The translations under genes and the position numbers were made by a program. This document shows, in pieces, positions 15,754 through 24,002 of a stretch of 64,000 nucleotides of DNA; the first letter of the stretch is position 1, and the number at the start of each line of letters is the position of its first letter. Below the pieces are notes generated by a model. That model ran no database searches. It was given only the letters and a program-made list of their open reading frames with translations, and had not been told where the DNA came from. Source of the DNA: Runella limosa DSM 17973. Its GTDB lineage: Bacteria > Bacteroidota > Bacteroidia > Cytophagales > Spirosomataceae. Where the stretch lies: positions 929,308-993,307 of the forward strand of contig NZ_KI519420.1 of NCBI RefSeq assembly GCF_000482465.1, read 5' to 3'.

Positions 15754-18234
15754 TTAGGCTTGTTTTTTGGTACGAAAATCTAGGAACAAAGCCCCGCCGA
15801 TGAGCAGTAGCCACGCAATAGAAGCGTACAAATCTATTTTTTGACCTTGACTAACCGTTTTTGCATCAAATTTGAATTCGATGGTGTGCTTTCCTGCTGG
15901 AATAACCATGGCCCTGAGCACGTAGTCAGCTCTAAAATGAGGGGTCTCTTTACCATCAATGTACGATTTCCAATCTTCGTTCCCTTTGTAGTACATTTCT
16001 GAGAAAATAGCTATTTGAGGGCTCGATGTGTTGGATTCATACGCCAATTTTGTGGGGTGATAACTCGTCAGACGAATCGTCCCTGTGCTGTCAGACGACG
16101 GTTGTGCTCCTTTTAGAGTTTCAGCAAAACGTTTATCTACAACGGCGGTTTTACCTGGGTTGAAATTATCTAACGCGGCCATTTCTTCGTCAGGATTGTT
16201 GACCATTTTCAACTCACGCACAAACCAAGCGTTTCCAAGTGCCCCAGGGTTTTGTTGTACTACAGGCTGTTTTTTCTCGTCAGGTACAATGAAGTACTTT
16301 GTATTGAGCATATTGAAAACCGCCATGTTGTTTTTAACCATCTGGCGTTCAATCAAGTCTTGTGTACGGCGTAGTTTTGAAGCACTATAACCACCTATCG
16401 ACTTATGGAAAGCCGAAGCTCTTGGATCGGCAAAAGGGTTGCTGGTAACATCCAATACGCGGTAATCAGGGTCAGTATCTCTCAAAATTTGTTGGTCAGC
16501 GGCGCTAGGTTCTACGTTTTGAGCCGATTCAAATTTAGGACGGAAATCGTCATTGTTGAGGTAACGCTTGTTGACGCTCCACATGTCTATCAACGTCAGC
16601 GCCGAGATAATTCCGACAACAGCCGTCGTGTTTTTGAGTTTATTGGTCACAAAGGCCCACAGAACCGCCGCCGCCAACAGAATGAAAAGCACTGTGCGCA
16701 AGGCGTCAGAGCGAAGCATAGAAGCACGGTCATCGAGAAGCGCATTGTAAAGGTCATTAGCGGCGGCTTTGTTGTTGCCAAAGCTTTGGGCAATTTGCTC
16801 CACAAAAGCGGTGTCGTTGGGACTTTTTAAGCCTACCAAGCTAGGAACGAGTGCCAAAATGAGTGCAAGTCCAGCAGTTGCCCCTAAACTAATAAAGAAA
16901 GGCTTTTTAAACTCTTCCCATGAAGGACGGTTTTCAATCAATTGTTTTACGCCCAGCGAAGCGATGATAATCATACAGAACTGCGTCAGTGAAAGAATCA
17001 TACTGACCGAACGGAACTTGTTGAAACCAGGAATGTAGTCAAACAAGAAGTAATTGAGGGCCGTGAAATTTCCCCCCCAACCGAGCATTAAGGTAAAAAC
17101 GCCTGCGATTAGGAACGGAATGCGGTAGCGTTTTTCGGCATAAAATAACCCCAGTACAAACAAGAAACAGATGATAGCCCCTGAATATACCCCGCCACCT
17201 ACGAAAGTCTGGTCGCCCCAGTAGGTAGGTAATTGATAGGCAAACTGAGCGGCATTTTGTCCATCTATACCGTAGCGAGTAAGGGTTTTGTACGATTCTG
17301 AGTTGGTGTCTAATTCACCTCCCGAACTACCACCCGAAAAGTCAGGAATCAAAAGCGTTAGTGATTCAAGTTTACCGTAGCTCCACGCAAAAGCGTATTC
17401 TTTGGTGAGCCCTTTACTATCGTTATTGCCTGCACTTGCAGCTTCGCCTTTTACAGGTGTAAGTTCTGACCCACCGCGAATGGTTTCTTTGGAGTGGTCA
17501 TAAAGTGTCCAAAGCCGTGAGGTATTTGTTGCTAAGGCCAACGCGCAAAAAACAGCCGAGGCACCAAAAAAGATAATGAGCGATTTTACTGCTCCATTTT
17601 TTACCGCTCTAATGGTTTCAAAAATGGCTAAAATGCCTAAAACGATGGCAGAATAATACGTAATCTGGGGGTGATTGGCGTGAATCTGCAACCCAAGTCC
17701 CAAACTAAGCAAGACAGCTCCCAACCAAGGCCGCTGATTAAATCCAAAGATAACCCCTGCGGCCATCAAAGGAAGGTAGGCAACGGCATATACTTTGGCG
17801 GTGTGCCCTGCTTCAATAATTTGAAAGTTATACGTAAAAAATGCGTACCCAATTGCACCAAGAATACTGGTCCAAAGGTCACATTTAAACCCTCTTAACA
17901 TCAAATAGGCCCCAATCAAATACATACCAATGAAGGTCGCTTTGATATTGAATAGGGTATAAATCAGTCCGTGAATTTTGATAAAAATACCGTTTGAATA
18001 ATCGCCTCCCACCAAAAATGTAGGCATTCCTCCAAATAAACTATTGGTCCAGCCAATGTATTCGCTGGCGTATTTGCGTATTTCGCTTTGAAGAGCTATG
18101 AAACGATCAACATCGCCCATCGCCAATTGCTGCCCTTTCAAAACAGGGCTCATGTACATAATGGCAAGTGCTAAAAAGCCAATAATGGCAAGTAGGTGTG
18201 GTAAAAGACGACGGAAGTCAAACTGGTTTCTCAT
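15754..18234 (-). CDS. YfhO-like polytopic membrane protein
   Basis: An 826-residue protein with about 12 membrane helices and a large periplasmic C-terminal domain closed by a final helix (IDLYASIAWLLLIGGALFLDF). It matches the YfhO superfamily of GT-C-fold proteins: MGDVDRFIALQSEIRKYASE after helix 1, GWTNSLFGGMPTFLVGGDYSN, and the C-terminal WKSYIDGKETPHFRADYVLRAMVIPAGKHTIEFKF. Gram-positive YfhO proteins glycosylate lipoteichoic acid; in Bacteroidota the role is unknown, probably transfer from a lipid-linked sugar in the periplasm. It is the first gene of the minus-strand run leading into pseB, so it may act on the same glycan. Confidence 0.85.
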   Translation of the reverse strand: MRNQFDFRRLLPHLLAIIGFLALAIMYMSPVLKGQQLAMGDVDRFIALQSEIRKYASEYIGWTNSLFGGMPTFLVGGDYSNGIFIKIHGLIYTLFNIKATFIGMYLIGAYLMLRGFKCDLWTSILGAIGYAFFTYNFQIIEAGHTAKVYAVAYLPLMAAGVIFGFNQRPWLGAVLLSLGLGLQIHANHPQITYYSAIVLGILAIFETIRAVKNGAVKSLIIFFGASAVFCALALATNTSRLWTLYDHSKETIRGGSELTPVKGEAASAGNNDSKGLTKEYAFAWSYGKLESLTLLIPDFSGGSSGGELDTNSESYKTLTRYGIDGQNAAQFAYQLPTYWGDQTFVGGGVYSGAIICFLFVLGLFYAEKRYRIPFLIAGVFTLMLGWGGNFTALNYFLFDYIPGFNKFRSVSMILSLTQFCMIIIASLGVKQLIENRPSWEEFKKPFFISLGATAGLALILALVPSLVGLKSPNDTAFVEQIAQSFGNNKAAANDLYNALLDDRASMLRSDALRTVLFILLAAAVLWAFVTNKLKNTTAVVGIISALTLIDMWSVNKRYLNNDDFRPKFESAQNVEPSAADQQILRDTDPDYRVLDVTSNPFADPRASAFHKSIGGYSASKLRRTQDLIERQMVKNNMAVFNMLNTKYFIVPDEKKQPVVQQNPGALGNAWFVRELKMVNNPDEEMAALDNFNPGKTAVVDKRFAETLKGAQPSSDSTGTIRLTSYHPTKLAYESNTSSPQIAIFSEMYYKGNEDWKSYIDGKETPHFRADYVLRAMVIPAGKHTIEFKFDAKTVSQGQKIDLYASIAWLLLIGGALFLDFRTKKQA

Positions 18235-18255
18235 ATAAAGGTTTTATAGATTGCA

Positions 18256-18263
18256 CAAAATTA
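18256..18263 (-). promoter_or_regulatory. -7 element before the YfhO-pse operon
   Basis: The minus strand reads TAATTTTG, an exact TAnnTTTG match, 22 bp before the YfhO start. No correctly spaced -33 TTG is visible. Confidence 0.45.
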
Positions 18264-18324
18264 TAAAAAAACTCCAAAGGTGGTTGTTTCAAGGCTTGTA
18301 TGGCTGAAATTGGGAATGATTCTC

Positions 18325-18332
18325 TATCTTTG
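18325..18332 (+). promoter_or_regulatory. -7 element before Uma2-family gene
   Basis: TATCTTTG, exact TAnnTTTG, 37 bp before the ATG at 18369. The nearest upstream TTG motifs are 12 and 26 bp away, so the -33 is not convincing. Confidence 0.45.
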
Positions 18333-18368
18333 CTCAACGAATGAGAGATTCCTAATTGATAGCAACCC

Positions 18369-18953
18369 ATGCTGATTCCATTGCATCTTCCTTCTCGCGA
18401 GCAATTTACTGATGATGAATTGGTAAACTTCTGCCTTTCAAACCCCGATTTGATGGTAGAACGTAACGAGTTTGGGCAAATTTTTATCAATATGTCTCCT
18501 ACCCATCTGCTAACCAGTTCCAACAACAGCGAATTGAATGGCGAATTTGTTATTTGGAATCGCCGTACAAAAGCTGGGAAAGTGATTGATTCTAACGGCG
18601 GTTTTTTCTTGCCCGATCGCTCCATGCGTGCGCCTGACGTGGCGTGGATTCGGAAAGAACGTTGGGCTGAATTATCAACCGCTGAAAAAAAATCGTTTCC
18701 GTATTTAGCCCCTGATTTTGTGCTTGAGTTAGAATCTGACACGGATAATTTGGAGGATTTGAAACAAAAAATGCAAAAATGGATTGACAATGGCGTGCGA
18801 TTAGGTTGGCTGGTAGCCATGAGTGAACAACGAACGTACATCTATCGGCCGTATGCGGCTATTGAAACTAAATTATTTAGTGAAACCCTAACAGGCGACG
18901 ACGTTCTCGTCGATTTTGAAGTAGTATTGACCAATATCTTAGAAATACCGTAG
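18369..18953 (+). CDS. Uma2 family (DUF820) restriction-endonuclease-fold protein
   Basis: A 194-residue protein of the Uma2/DUF820 family, PD-(D/E)xK nuclease fold. Family marks: LVERNEFGQIFINMSPTH-like N-terminal strands, GGFFLPDRSMRAPDVAWIRKERW (active-site Asp of the R-xPDVxW motif), LAPDFVLELESDTDNLEDLKQKMQKWIDNGVRLGWLV with the ELxS acid/Lys-type motif, and a C-terminal IYRP segment. These proteins are common in cyanobacteria and Bacteroidota; the function is not known and no partner gene is nearby. It ends 2 bp before the next gene and may be cotranscribed with it. Confidence 0.9.
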   Translation: MLIPLHLPSREQFTDDELVNFCLSNPDLMVERNEFGQIFINMSPTHLLTSSNNSELNGEFVIWNRRTKAGKVIDSNGGFFLPDRSMRAPDVAWIRKERWAELSTAEKKSFPYLAPDFVLELESDTDNLEDLKQKMQKWIDNGVRLGWLVAMSEQRTYIYRPYAAIETKLFSETLTGDDVLVDFEVVLTNILEIP

Positions 18954-18955
18954 TA

Positions 18956-20884
18956 ATGAAAAAACAAGTTATCTGCACAATCACCTCCCTTTTACTGAGT
19001 TTAGGCGTATCCTTTGCGCAAGAATCCCCTTCGGAAGAAGATTTTTACAAAATTGTCACCCCGCCAGTGCCTGAGGGTATTTTGCTCGAAGTAGGAGGGA
19101 TGACCAGTCTTCCTGATGGTCGTTTGGCCATTGGAACGCGCCGAGGCGATGTTTGGTTGCTCGAAAACCCAACGGGCTCAAAGCCGTACTACAAAAAATT
19201 CGCTTCAGGCTTACACGAAATCTTAGGTCTTGTTTACCAAAACGGTGCTATGGTTTGTGCGCAACGTGGAGAATTGACAAAATTGATTGACAAAGACCAC
19301 GATGGGAAAGCGGATGTTTATGAAACAATCTATGCTTGGCCGTTATCATCGCACTATCACGAGTATAGCTTTGGGCCAAAAATCGCCCCTGATGGCTCGT
19401 ATTTTGTGTCGGGTAACGTCGCTTTTGGGGACGAAGAATGGTGGGCTGGCGAAAGCCGCCGTCCGTTACGTGGTTGGATTTTTAAAATTACGCCTGATGG
19501 CCAAATGGAACCGTGGGCAACGGGTGTTCGCTCACCTTGCGGCTTAGGCATGGTGGATGGTGAGTTGTTTTATGATGACAACCAAGGCGACTGGATGGGT
19601 TCTGGCGGTATTTGGCACGTGAAAAAAGGGGCTTTCATGGGGCACCCAGCAGGGCTCAAGTGGGCTAATAGCCTTACTAATTCTCCCATCAAAATTACCC
19701 AAGAAGAAGTATATGCGATGGTTGACCCGCGCAAAACGCGTGACAAAAATGGCAATGCCATCAAGCCCGAAAACGTACAAAATGAGAAGTTTTTGACGTT
19801 GGCTGACATGAAGAAAAAATACCCTGAAACGCAACTTCCAGCAGTGTGGTTACCTCACGGTATTTTAGGGGTTTCAAATGCTGAGATTTTAGCGGATCAA
19901 ACGGGCGGGAAATTTGGCCCTTTTAGCAACCAACTTTTTGTAGGTGACCAAGGGCAAAGTAAAGTAATGCGCGTTTTCTTAGAAAAAGTAAAAGGTGAGT
20001 ACCAAGGCGCTGCGTTTGACTTCCGTTCAGGATTCCAGTCGGGAGTTTTGCGTATGGCGTGGGCCAATGACGGCGGTTCACTTTACATCGGAGAAACCAA
20101 CCGTGGTTGGGGTTCGTCGGGCGATGCTAACCAAGGCTTGCAGCGATTGGTATGGAACGGAAAAACACCGTTTGAAATGAGAGCAGTTCGTGCGATGCCT
20201 GATGGATTTGAAGTAGAGTTTACCCTTCCAGTAGATAAAAAATCAGCTGAAAACTTAGCTTCGTACGCGGTTCGTAGCTTTACGTACAAGTATCATCCAG
20301 TATATGGAAGTCCTACGATTAACGAAGCAAAATGCGCTATCAAAGGCGTAAAAGTTTCAGAAGATGGCTTGAAAGCACGTATTGTGGTGGACAATTTGCG
20401 TGAGCACTACATCCACGAGTTGAAACTTGACGGAGTGCGTGCTTCTACGTCGTATTGGTCTTTGGTACACCCAACGGCTTTCTATACATTGCATAATTTG
20501 CCCGATGGCGAGAAGTTGAAAGTTGCTGAAATGAGCACAAAATCGTCGGCTACGACAACTGCGGCGAAAACTACAGAAAAGAAAACCGCAACGGCATCGG
20601 GTAAAGCACCAACGTTTGAAGAAATTAAACCTTTATTGGCCAAAAATACGTGTTTGGCTTGCCACGCCGTTGACAAACGCCAAGTGGGGCCTGCTTACAC
20701 AGAGGTGGCAAAACGTAAGTATTCAAACGAAAAAATTGTAGAGCTTATCTATAATCCTAAGCCTCAAAACTGGCCTGATTATGCTACACCAATGGCTCCT
20801 ATGCCGCAGGTACCGCGTGATGAAGCGCTCAAAATTGCCGCTTGGATCAACTCGTTAGCGCCGAAATCAGCGCCAAAGCCGTAA
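18956..20884 (+). CDS. Secreted beta-propeller (PQQ-dehydrogenase-like) fused to cytochrome c
   Basis: 642 residues: signal peptide (1-21, ending SFAQ), a six-bladed propeller resembling membrane-bound/PVC-type dehydrogenase or soluble glucose dehydrogenase-like domains (GGMTSLPDGRLAIGTRRGDVW, ITPDGQMEPWATGVRSPCGLG, YDDNQGDWMGSGGIWH), a linker rich in Thr/Ala/Lys (about 525-550), and a C-terminal class I cytochrome c: CLACH heme site (about 570-574), VGPAYTEVAKRK, and YATPMAPMPQ with the probable Met axial ligand. Such fusions pass electrons from a periplasmic oxidation to the respiratory chain. The substrate and the true cofactor are unknown. It could instead be a sugar- or polymer-binding propeller without activity. 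Confidence 0.85.
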   Translation: MKKQVICTITSLLLSLGVSFAQESPSEEDFYKIVTPPVPEGILLEVGGMTSLPDGRLAIGTRRGDVWLLENPTGSKPYYKKFASGLHEILGLVYQNGAMVCAQRGELTKLIDKDHDGKADVYETIYAWPLSSHYHEYSFGPKIAPDGSYFVSGNVAFGDEEWWAGESRRPLRGWIFKITPDGQMEPWATGVRSPCGLGMVDGELFYDDNQGDWMGSGGIWHVKKGAFMGHPAGLKWANSLTNSPIKITQEEVYAMVDPRKTRDKNGNAIKPENVQNEKFLTLADMKKKYPETQLPAVWLPHGILGVSNAEILADQTGGKFGPFSNQLFVGDQGQSKVMRVFLEKVKGEYQGAAFDFRSGFQSGVLRMAWANDGGSLYIGETNRGWGSSGDANQGLQRLVWNGKTPFEMRAVRAMPDGFEVEFTLPVDKKSAENLASYAVRSFTYKYHPVYGSPTINEAKCAIKGVKVSEDGLKARIVVDNLREHYIHELKLDGVRASTSYWSLVHPTAFYTLHNLPDGEKLKVAEMSTKSSATTTAAKTTEKKTATASGKAPTFEEIKPLLAKNTCLACHAVDKRQVGPAYTEVAKRKYSNEKIVELIYNPKPQNWPDYATPMAPMPQVPRDEALKIAAWINSLAPKSAPKP

Positions 20885-20907
20885 GTAAGAACTTGATTCG
20901 ATAGATA

Positions 20908-20948
20908 AAAAAAGCGTAACCTCACATAGCAAGAGGTTACGCTTTTTT
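20908..20948. terminator. Bidirectional terminator
   Basis: A 16-bp perfect stem (20908-20923 with 20933-20948), 9-nt loop, whose outer pairs are an A-run and a T-run. It lies between the convergent propeller gene and the MscS gene. Confidence 0.92.
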
Positions 20949-20973
20949 GTTAACGCCCAACTGGGAAATTTAT

Positions 20974-21798
20974 CTAGACTTTGCTAGGTTGCATCACGAC
21001 GTGGACTTCGGCGGGTGCGGGGGCTAGGATATTATCTGCGGTAAATTGTTTGCTAATGTGTTCGTGTACAAAATAATAAACATCCCAGTAATGATCAGGG
21101 TGAGTCCACACACGAACGTCAAGGAAAATGGCATTTTCGGTTAGTTTTGTTACCAAAATATCGTGTTCGGTTTCTTTGAGAGCCTGAGGGCAACTGGCAA
21201 TGACTTTCTGAATAGAAGCTCTGATTTTATCGACTCCGTTGGGTGCTCCTGCGGCAAACACCATATCCACGCGAATTTTACCTTTACCAGAAATATTTGT
21301 AATAGCTCCTGTCGAAAGCCCGCCGTTTGGCAGGGTAATGGTTTTATTATCGGGCGTAAGTAAGACAGTATCAAAAATTCGGATGGCTTCTACATGGCCT
21401 GTGTATCCTTGGGCAGAAACCAAATCGCCTACTCTAAATGGTTTAAAAATCAAGATTAGTACGCCACCAGCAAAATTGGCTAAACTTCCCTGAAGGGCTA
21501 GTCCAACGGCTAGTCCAGCTGCCCCTAAAATGGCAACAAATGAAGTAGTTTGAACGCCGAGTATCCCTGCGCAACTCAGCAAGAGCATGATATTGAACGT
21601 GACAGCCGTCAGGGAAAGTAAAAAAGGCTGAACATCACGGTCAATCTTTGCATTATTCATCCGAGTGCTCAAAAAACGCATAACCGTTCCGATAAGCATT
21701 CGCCCAATAATAAACGCAAAAATCGCGAGCAACACTTTGCCTCCGTACTGCGTTACGGCGGCCATAAGTTGATTTTTAAACGTGGTTAAATCTAGCAT
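20974..21798 (-). CDS. Small-conductance mechanosensitive channel (MscS family)
   Basis: A 274-residue MscS-type channel that opens when membrane tension rises and releases solutes on osmotic downshock. Three N-terminal helices (about 18-40, 58-80 and the pore-lining helix TSFVAILGAAGLAVGLALQGSLANFAGGVLI at about 87-117) precede the beta domain (FRVGDLVSAQGYTGHVEAI, TPDNKTITLPNGGLSTGAITNIS) and a C-terminal alpha-beta domain. The Ala/Gly-rich pore helix and the PNG motif are diagnostic. Length matches E. coli MscS (286). Monocistronic, facing a terminator. Confidence 0.95.
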   Translation of the reverse strand: MLDLTTFKNQLMAAVTQYGGKVLLAIFAFIIGRMLIGTVMRFLSTRMNNAKIDRDVQPFLLSLTAVTFNIMLLLSCAGILGVQTTSFVAILGAAGLAVGLALQGSLANFAGGVLILIFKPFRVGDLVSAQGYTGHVEAIRIFDTVLLTPDNKTITLPNGGLSTGAITNISGKGKIRVDMVFAAGAPNGVDKIRASIQKVIASCPQALKETEHDILVTKLTENAIFLDVRVWTHPDHYWDVYYFVHEHISKQFTADNILAPAPAEVHVVMQPSKV

Positions 21799-21858
21799 GG
21801 TAGTAAGGAATTGATGGAAAATTTGCCTTATGACCGCTTTACTGTCTATTAGTCACGT

Positions 21859-21866
21859 TACATTTG
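21859..21866 (+). promoter_or_regulatory. -7 element before folA
   Basis: TACATTTG, exact TAnnTTTG, 29 bp before the folA ATG. Upstream at 17 bp is TTTA rather than TTTG. Confidence 0.5.
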
Positions 21867-21895
21867 TGCTGTTACAGATTAACTAGGTTGAAACT

Positions 21896-22387
21896 ATGAT
21901 TACTTCTATGATTGTTGCCGTTGCCCAAAACGGGGTAATTGGGCGTGATAATCAGCTTATTTGGCATTTGCCCAACGATTTAAAACAATTTAAACGCCTA
22001 ACGACTGGTCATCCAATCATTATGGGGCGTAAAACGTTTGAGTCTATTGGTAAACCCTTACCTAACCGTACTTCCATTGTGATTACTCGGAGTAAAGAGT
22101 GGGCTTACGAAGGGGTTATCGTCGTACATTCGATGGAGGAAGCGATTGCCGCCGCTCAAGCCACTCAAACGGAGGAAGCATTTGTCATTGGCGGTGCCGA
22201 AATATATCGTGTGGCGTTTCCCCTAGCCGATAAACTTTACCTGACCGAAGTAAAAGCTGATTTTGAGGGAGATGCGTATTTTGAGCCTATTAATCCCAAT
22301 GAGTGGAAAGAGATAAGCCGTCAGTCACATTCTGTAGATGAAAAGCATTTTGTACCGTTTGATTTTGTGGAATTAGTTCGTAACTAG
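21896..22387 (+). CDS. folA: Dihydrofolate reductase
   Basis: Reduces dihydrofolate with NADPH, supplying tetrahydrofolate for thymidylate and purine synthesis. The 163-residue protein has all DHFR signatures: MIVAVAQNGVIGRDNQLIWHLPNDLKQFKRLT with the catalytic acidic residue in PNDL, IIMGRKTFESIGKPLPNRTSIVITR, and FVIGGAEIYRVAFPLADKLYLTEV (the GGxxIY NADPH motif). Length is typical of a chromosomal enzyme, and there is no sign of a mobile dfr cassette. Followed 43 bp later by a peptidase gene. Confidence 0.97.
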   Translation: MITSMIVAVAQNGVIGRDNQLIWHLPNDLKQFKRLTTGHPIIMGRKTFESIGKPLPNRTSIVITRSKEWAYEGVIVVHSMEEAIAAAQATQTEEAFVIGGAEIYRVAFPLADKLYLTEVKADFEGDAYFEPINPNEWKEISRQSHSVDEKHFVPFDFVELVRN

Positions 22388-22430
22388 CGTTGAATACACT
22401 TTATTCTCAACTAATTACCCCTAACGCTTC

Positions 22431-23888
22431 ATGAAAAAGGTCTTCCTTGCTGTGGCGGTGCTGCTTTTGGCGCTGATTTCTGTTTTGGTTTTCAACACGT
22501 TGCGACTAAGCTCTAAACAGATGCAGGGAGTCGCGCCTTTGCCCGCGCTTACGCTCAACGATTCGGTGGTGAGCCACTTGTCAGAAGCGATTCAATTTCG
22601 GACGGTTTCGTACGAAGATTTGTCATTGATGGATAGTACGCAATTTGAAAAATTTGTGGGCTATTTGGCAAAAACCTATCCTTTAGTGCATAGCCGTTTG
22701 AAGTTAGAAAGAGTAAATACTTATGGTTTGTTGTACGAGTGGAAAGGGAAAAGTACCAGCTTAAAACCTGCACTTTTGATGGGGCACTATGATGTTGTTC
22801 CTGTCGTGCAGGGTACGGAGAAAATGTGGAAACATCAGCCTTTTGCGGGGGACATTGCCGAAGGATTTGTCTATGGACGCGGAACGCTCGACGATAAAGT
22901 AACGGTGATGGGGGTGCTCGAAGCTGTCGAACATTTACTTAAAAATAACCATACACCTGAGCGGACTTTTTACTTGGCATTTGGGCACGATGAAGAAATT
23001 TCGGGTAGAAACGGCGCGCAGCAAATCGCGGCTTTGTTGGAAAGTCGTAAAGTGGAGTTAGAGTACGTAGTTGACGAAGGAGGGGTGATAAAAATTGATG
23101 GTGTTTCGGGGATTAATCAGCCTATTGCCTTAATTGGCGTTGCTGAAAAAGGGTACACAACCTTACAATTGAGCGCGACGGGTGACGGTGGACATTCGTC
23201 CATGCCTCCCGCTCAAACTAGCATTGGAATGCTCGCGGAGGCCATAGATAAATTACAGAAACACCCGTTTCCAGCTCGATTGGGTGGAGCGGCGGGGTAC
23301 ATGCAGGACTATTTAGCCCCTGAAATGCCTTTTTCTACCAAATTGGCGATGGCCAATCGTTGGCTGTTAAACTCAGTAATCATTGGTATATTGGAAAAAA
23401 CGAATGCAGGAAATGCCATGGTTCGTACCAGTATTGCGCCCACGGTGATTCACGCGGGAGTGAAAGACAACGTACTGCCCGTAGAAGCCATTGCCAAAAT
23501 CAATTTTAGAATTTTGCCAGGTGACTCAGTCAAAACGGTGATTGATTACGTAAAAAAGACCATTGGCAATGACCGAATTACGGTCGAATCGCTCAAACAA
23601 TTTGATTCAGAACCCTCGCCCGTTTCTGATACCGCTACGGTGGGTTTTCGTTCGCTTCACCGAACCATCAAGGCGTGTTTCCCTAATGCAATTGTCGCAC
23701 CGTATTTGGTGGTTGGGGCAACCGACGCGCGTTATTATAAGAATGTATCCCAAAACTTGTACCGTTTTATGCCCGTACGCATGAACGACGAAGACCTCAA
23801 ACGCCCCCACGGCACCAACGAACGCATAAGCGTCGAAGATTTCAAAAATGTCGTACGGTTTTATATTGAATTGGTGAAAGCAGGTTAG
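22431..23888 (+). CDS. M20 family metallopeptidase, membrane-anchored
   Basis: A 485-residue di-zinc peptidase of the M20 family, closest in style to carboxypeptidase PM20D1/Cps1 types. An N-terminal hydrophobic helix (about 5-22) anchors or exports it. Metal and catalytic blocks: LLMGHYDVVPV (His and catalytic Asp), YGRGTLDDKVTVMGVLEAVE (bridging Asp), AFGHDEEISGRNGA (catalytic Glu-Glu), VVDEGG, a lid/dimerisation domain (about 220-370), and the late ATDARYYK and FKNVVRFYIELV segments. It probably trims peptides or N-acyl amino acids in the periplasm; the substrate is unknown. Confidence 0.92.
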   Translation: MKKVFLAVAVLLLALISVLVFNTLRLSSKQMQGVAPLPALTLNDSVVSHLSEAIQFRTVSYEDLSLMDSTQFEKFVGYLAKTYPLVHSRLKLERVNTYGLLYEWKGKSTSLKPALLMGHYDVVPVVQGTEKMWKHQPFAGDIAEGFVYGRGTLDDKVTVMGVLEAVEHLLKNNHTPERTFYLAFGHDEEISGRNGAQQIAALLESRKVELEYVVDEGGVIKIDGVSGINQPIALIGVAEKGYTTLQLSATGDGGHSSMPPAQTSIGMLAEAIDKLQKHPFPARLGGAAGYMQDYLAPEMPFSTKLAMANRWLLNSVIIGILEKTNAGNAMVRTSIAPTVIHAGVKDNVLPVEAIAKINFRILPGDSVKTVIDYVKKTIGNDRITVESLKQFDSEPSPVSDTATVGFRSLHRTIKACFPNAIVAPYLVVGATDARYYKNVSQNLYRFMPVRMNDEDLKRPHGTNERISVEDFKNVVRFYIELVKAG

Positions 23889-23954
23889 GGCATTGTTAAT
23901 GGAGAGGAGACATTTTGCCAAGCCTTTCCAAAAACATCAAATTCGTGAATAAAC

Positions 23955-23983
23955 CCTTGTCAAGGTTCAAAACCTTGACAAGG
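23955..23983. repeat. Perfect 13-bp hairpin built from two CCTTG-CAAGG palindromes (REP-like)
   Basis: Arms 23955-23967 and 23971-23983 pair perfectly around a 3-nt loop. Each arm is itself an imperfect palindrome (CCTTGTCAAGG). It sits in the 114-bp gap between the convergent M20 and RND genes, without a T-run, and could act as a bidirectional transcript end. I recall similar CCTTGTCAAGG elements as repeats in related genomes, but that is memory and not tested here. Confidence 0.6.
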
Positions 23984-24002
23984 ATTTATCTGCCATTTTC
24001 TA

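Noticed and set aside
15754..15800. Internal terminator between pseB and the YfhO-like gene
   Set aside because: The 50-bp gap 15704-15753 has no stable hairpin with a T-run.
18218..18841. 207-codon minus-strand frame opposite the Uma2 gene
   Set aside because: Ser/Lys/Pro-rich noise antisense to a conserved family; the Uma2 frame has clear PD-(D/E)xK motifs.
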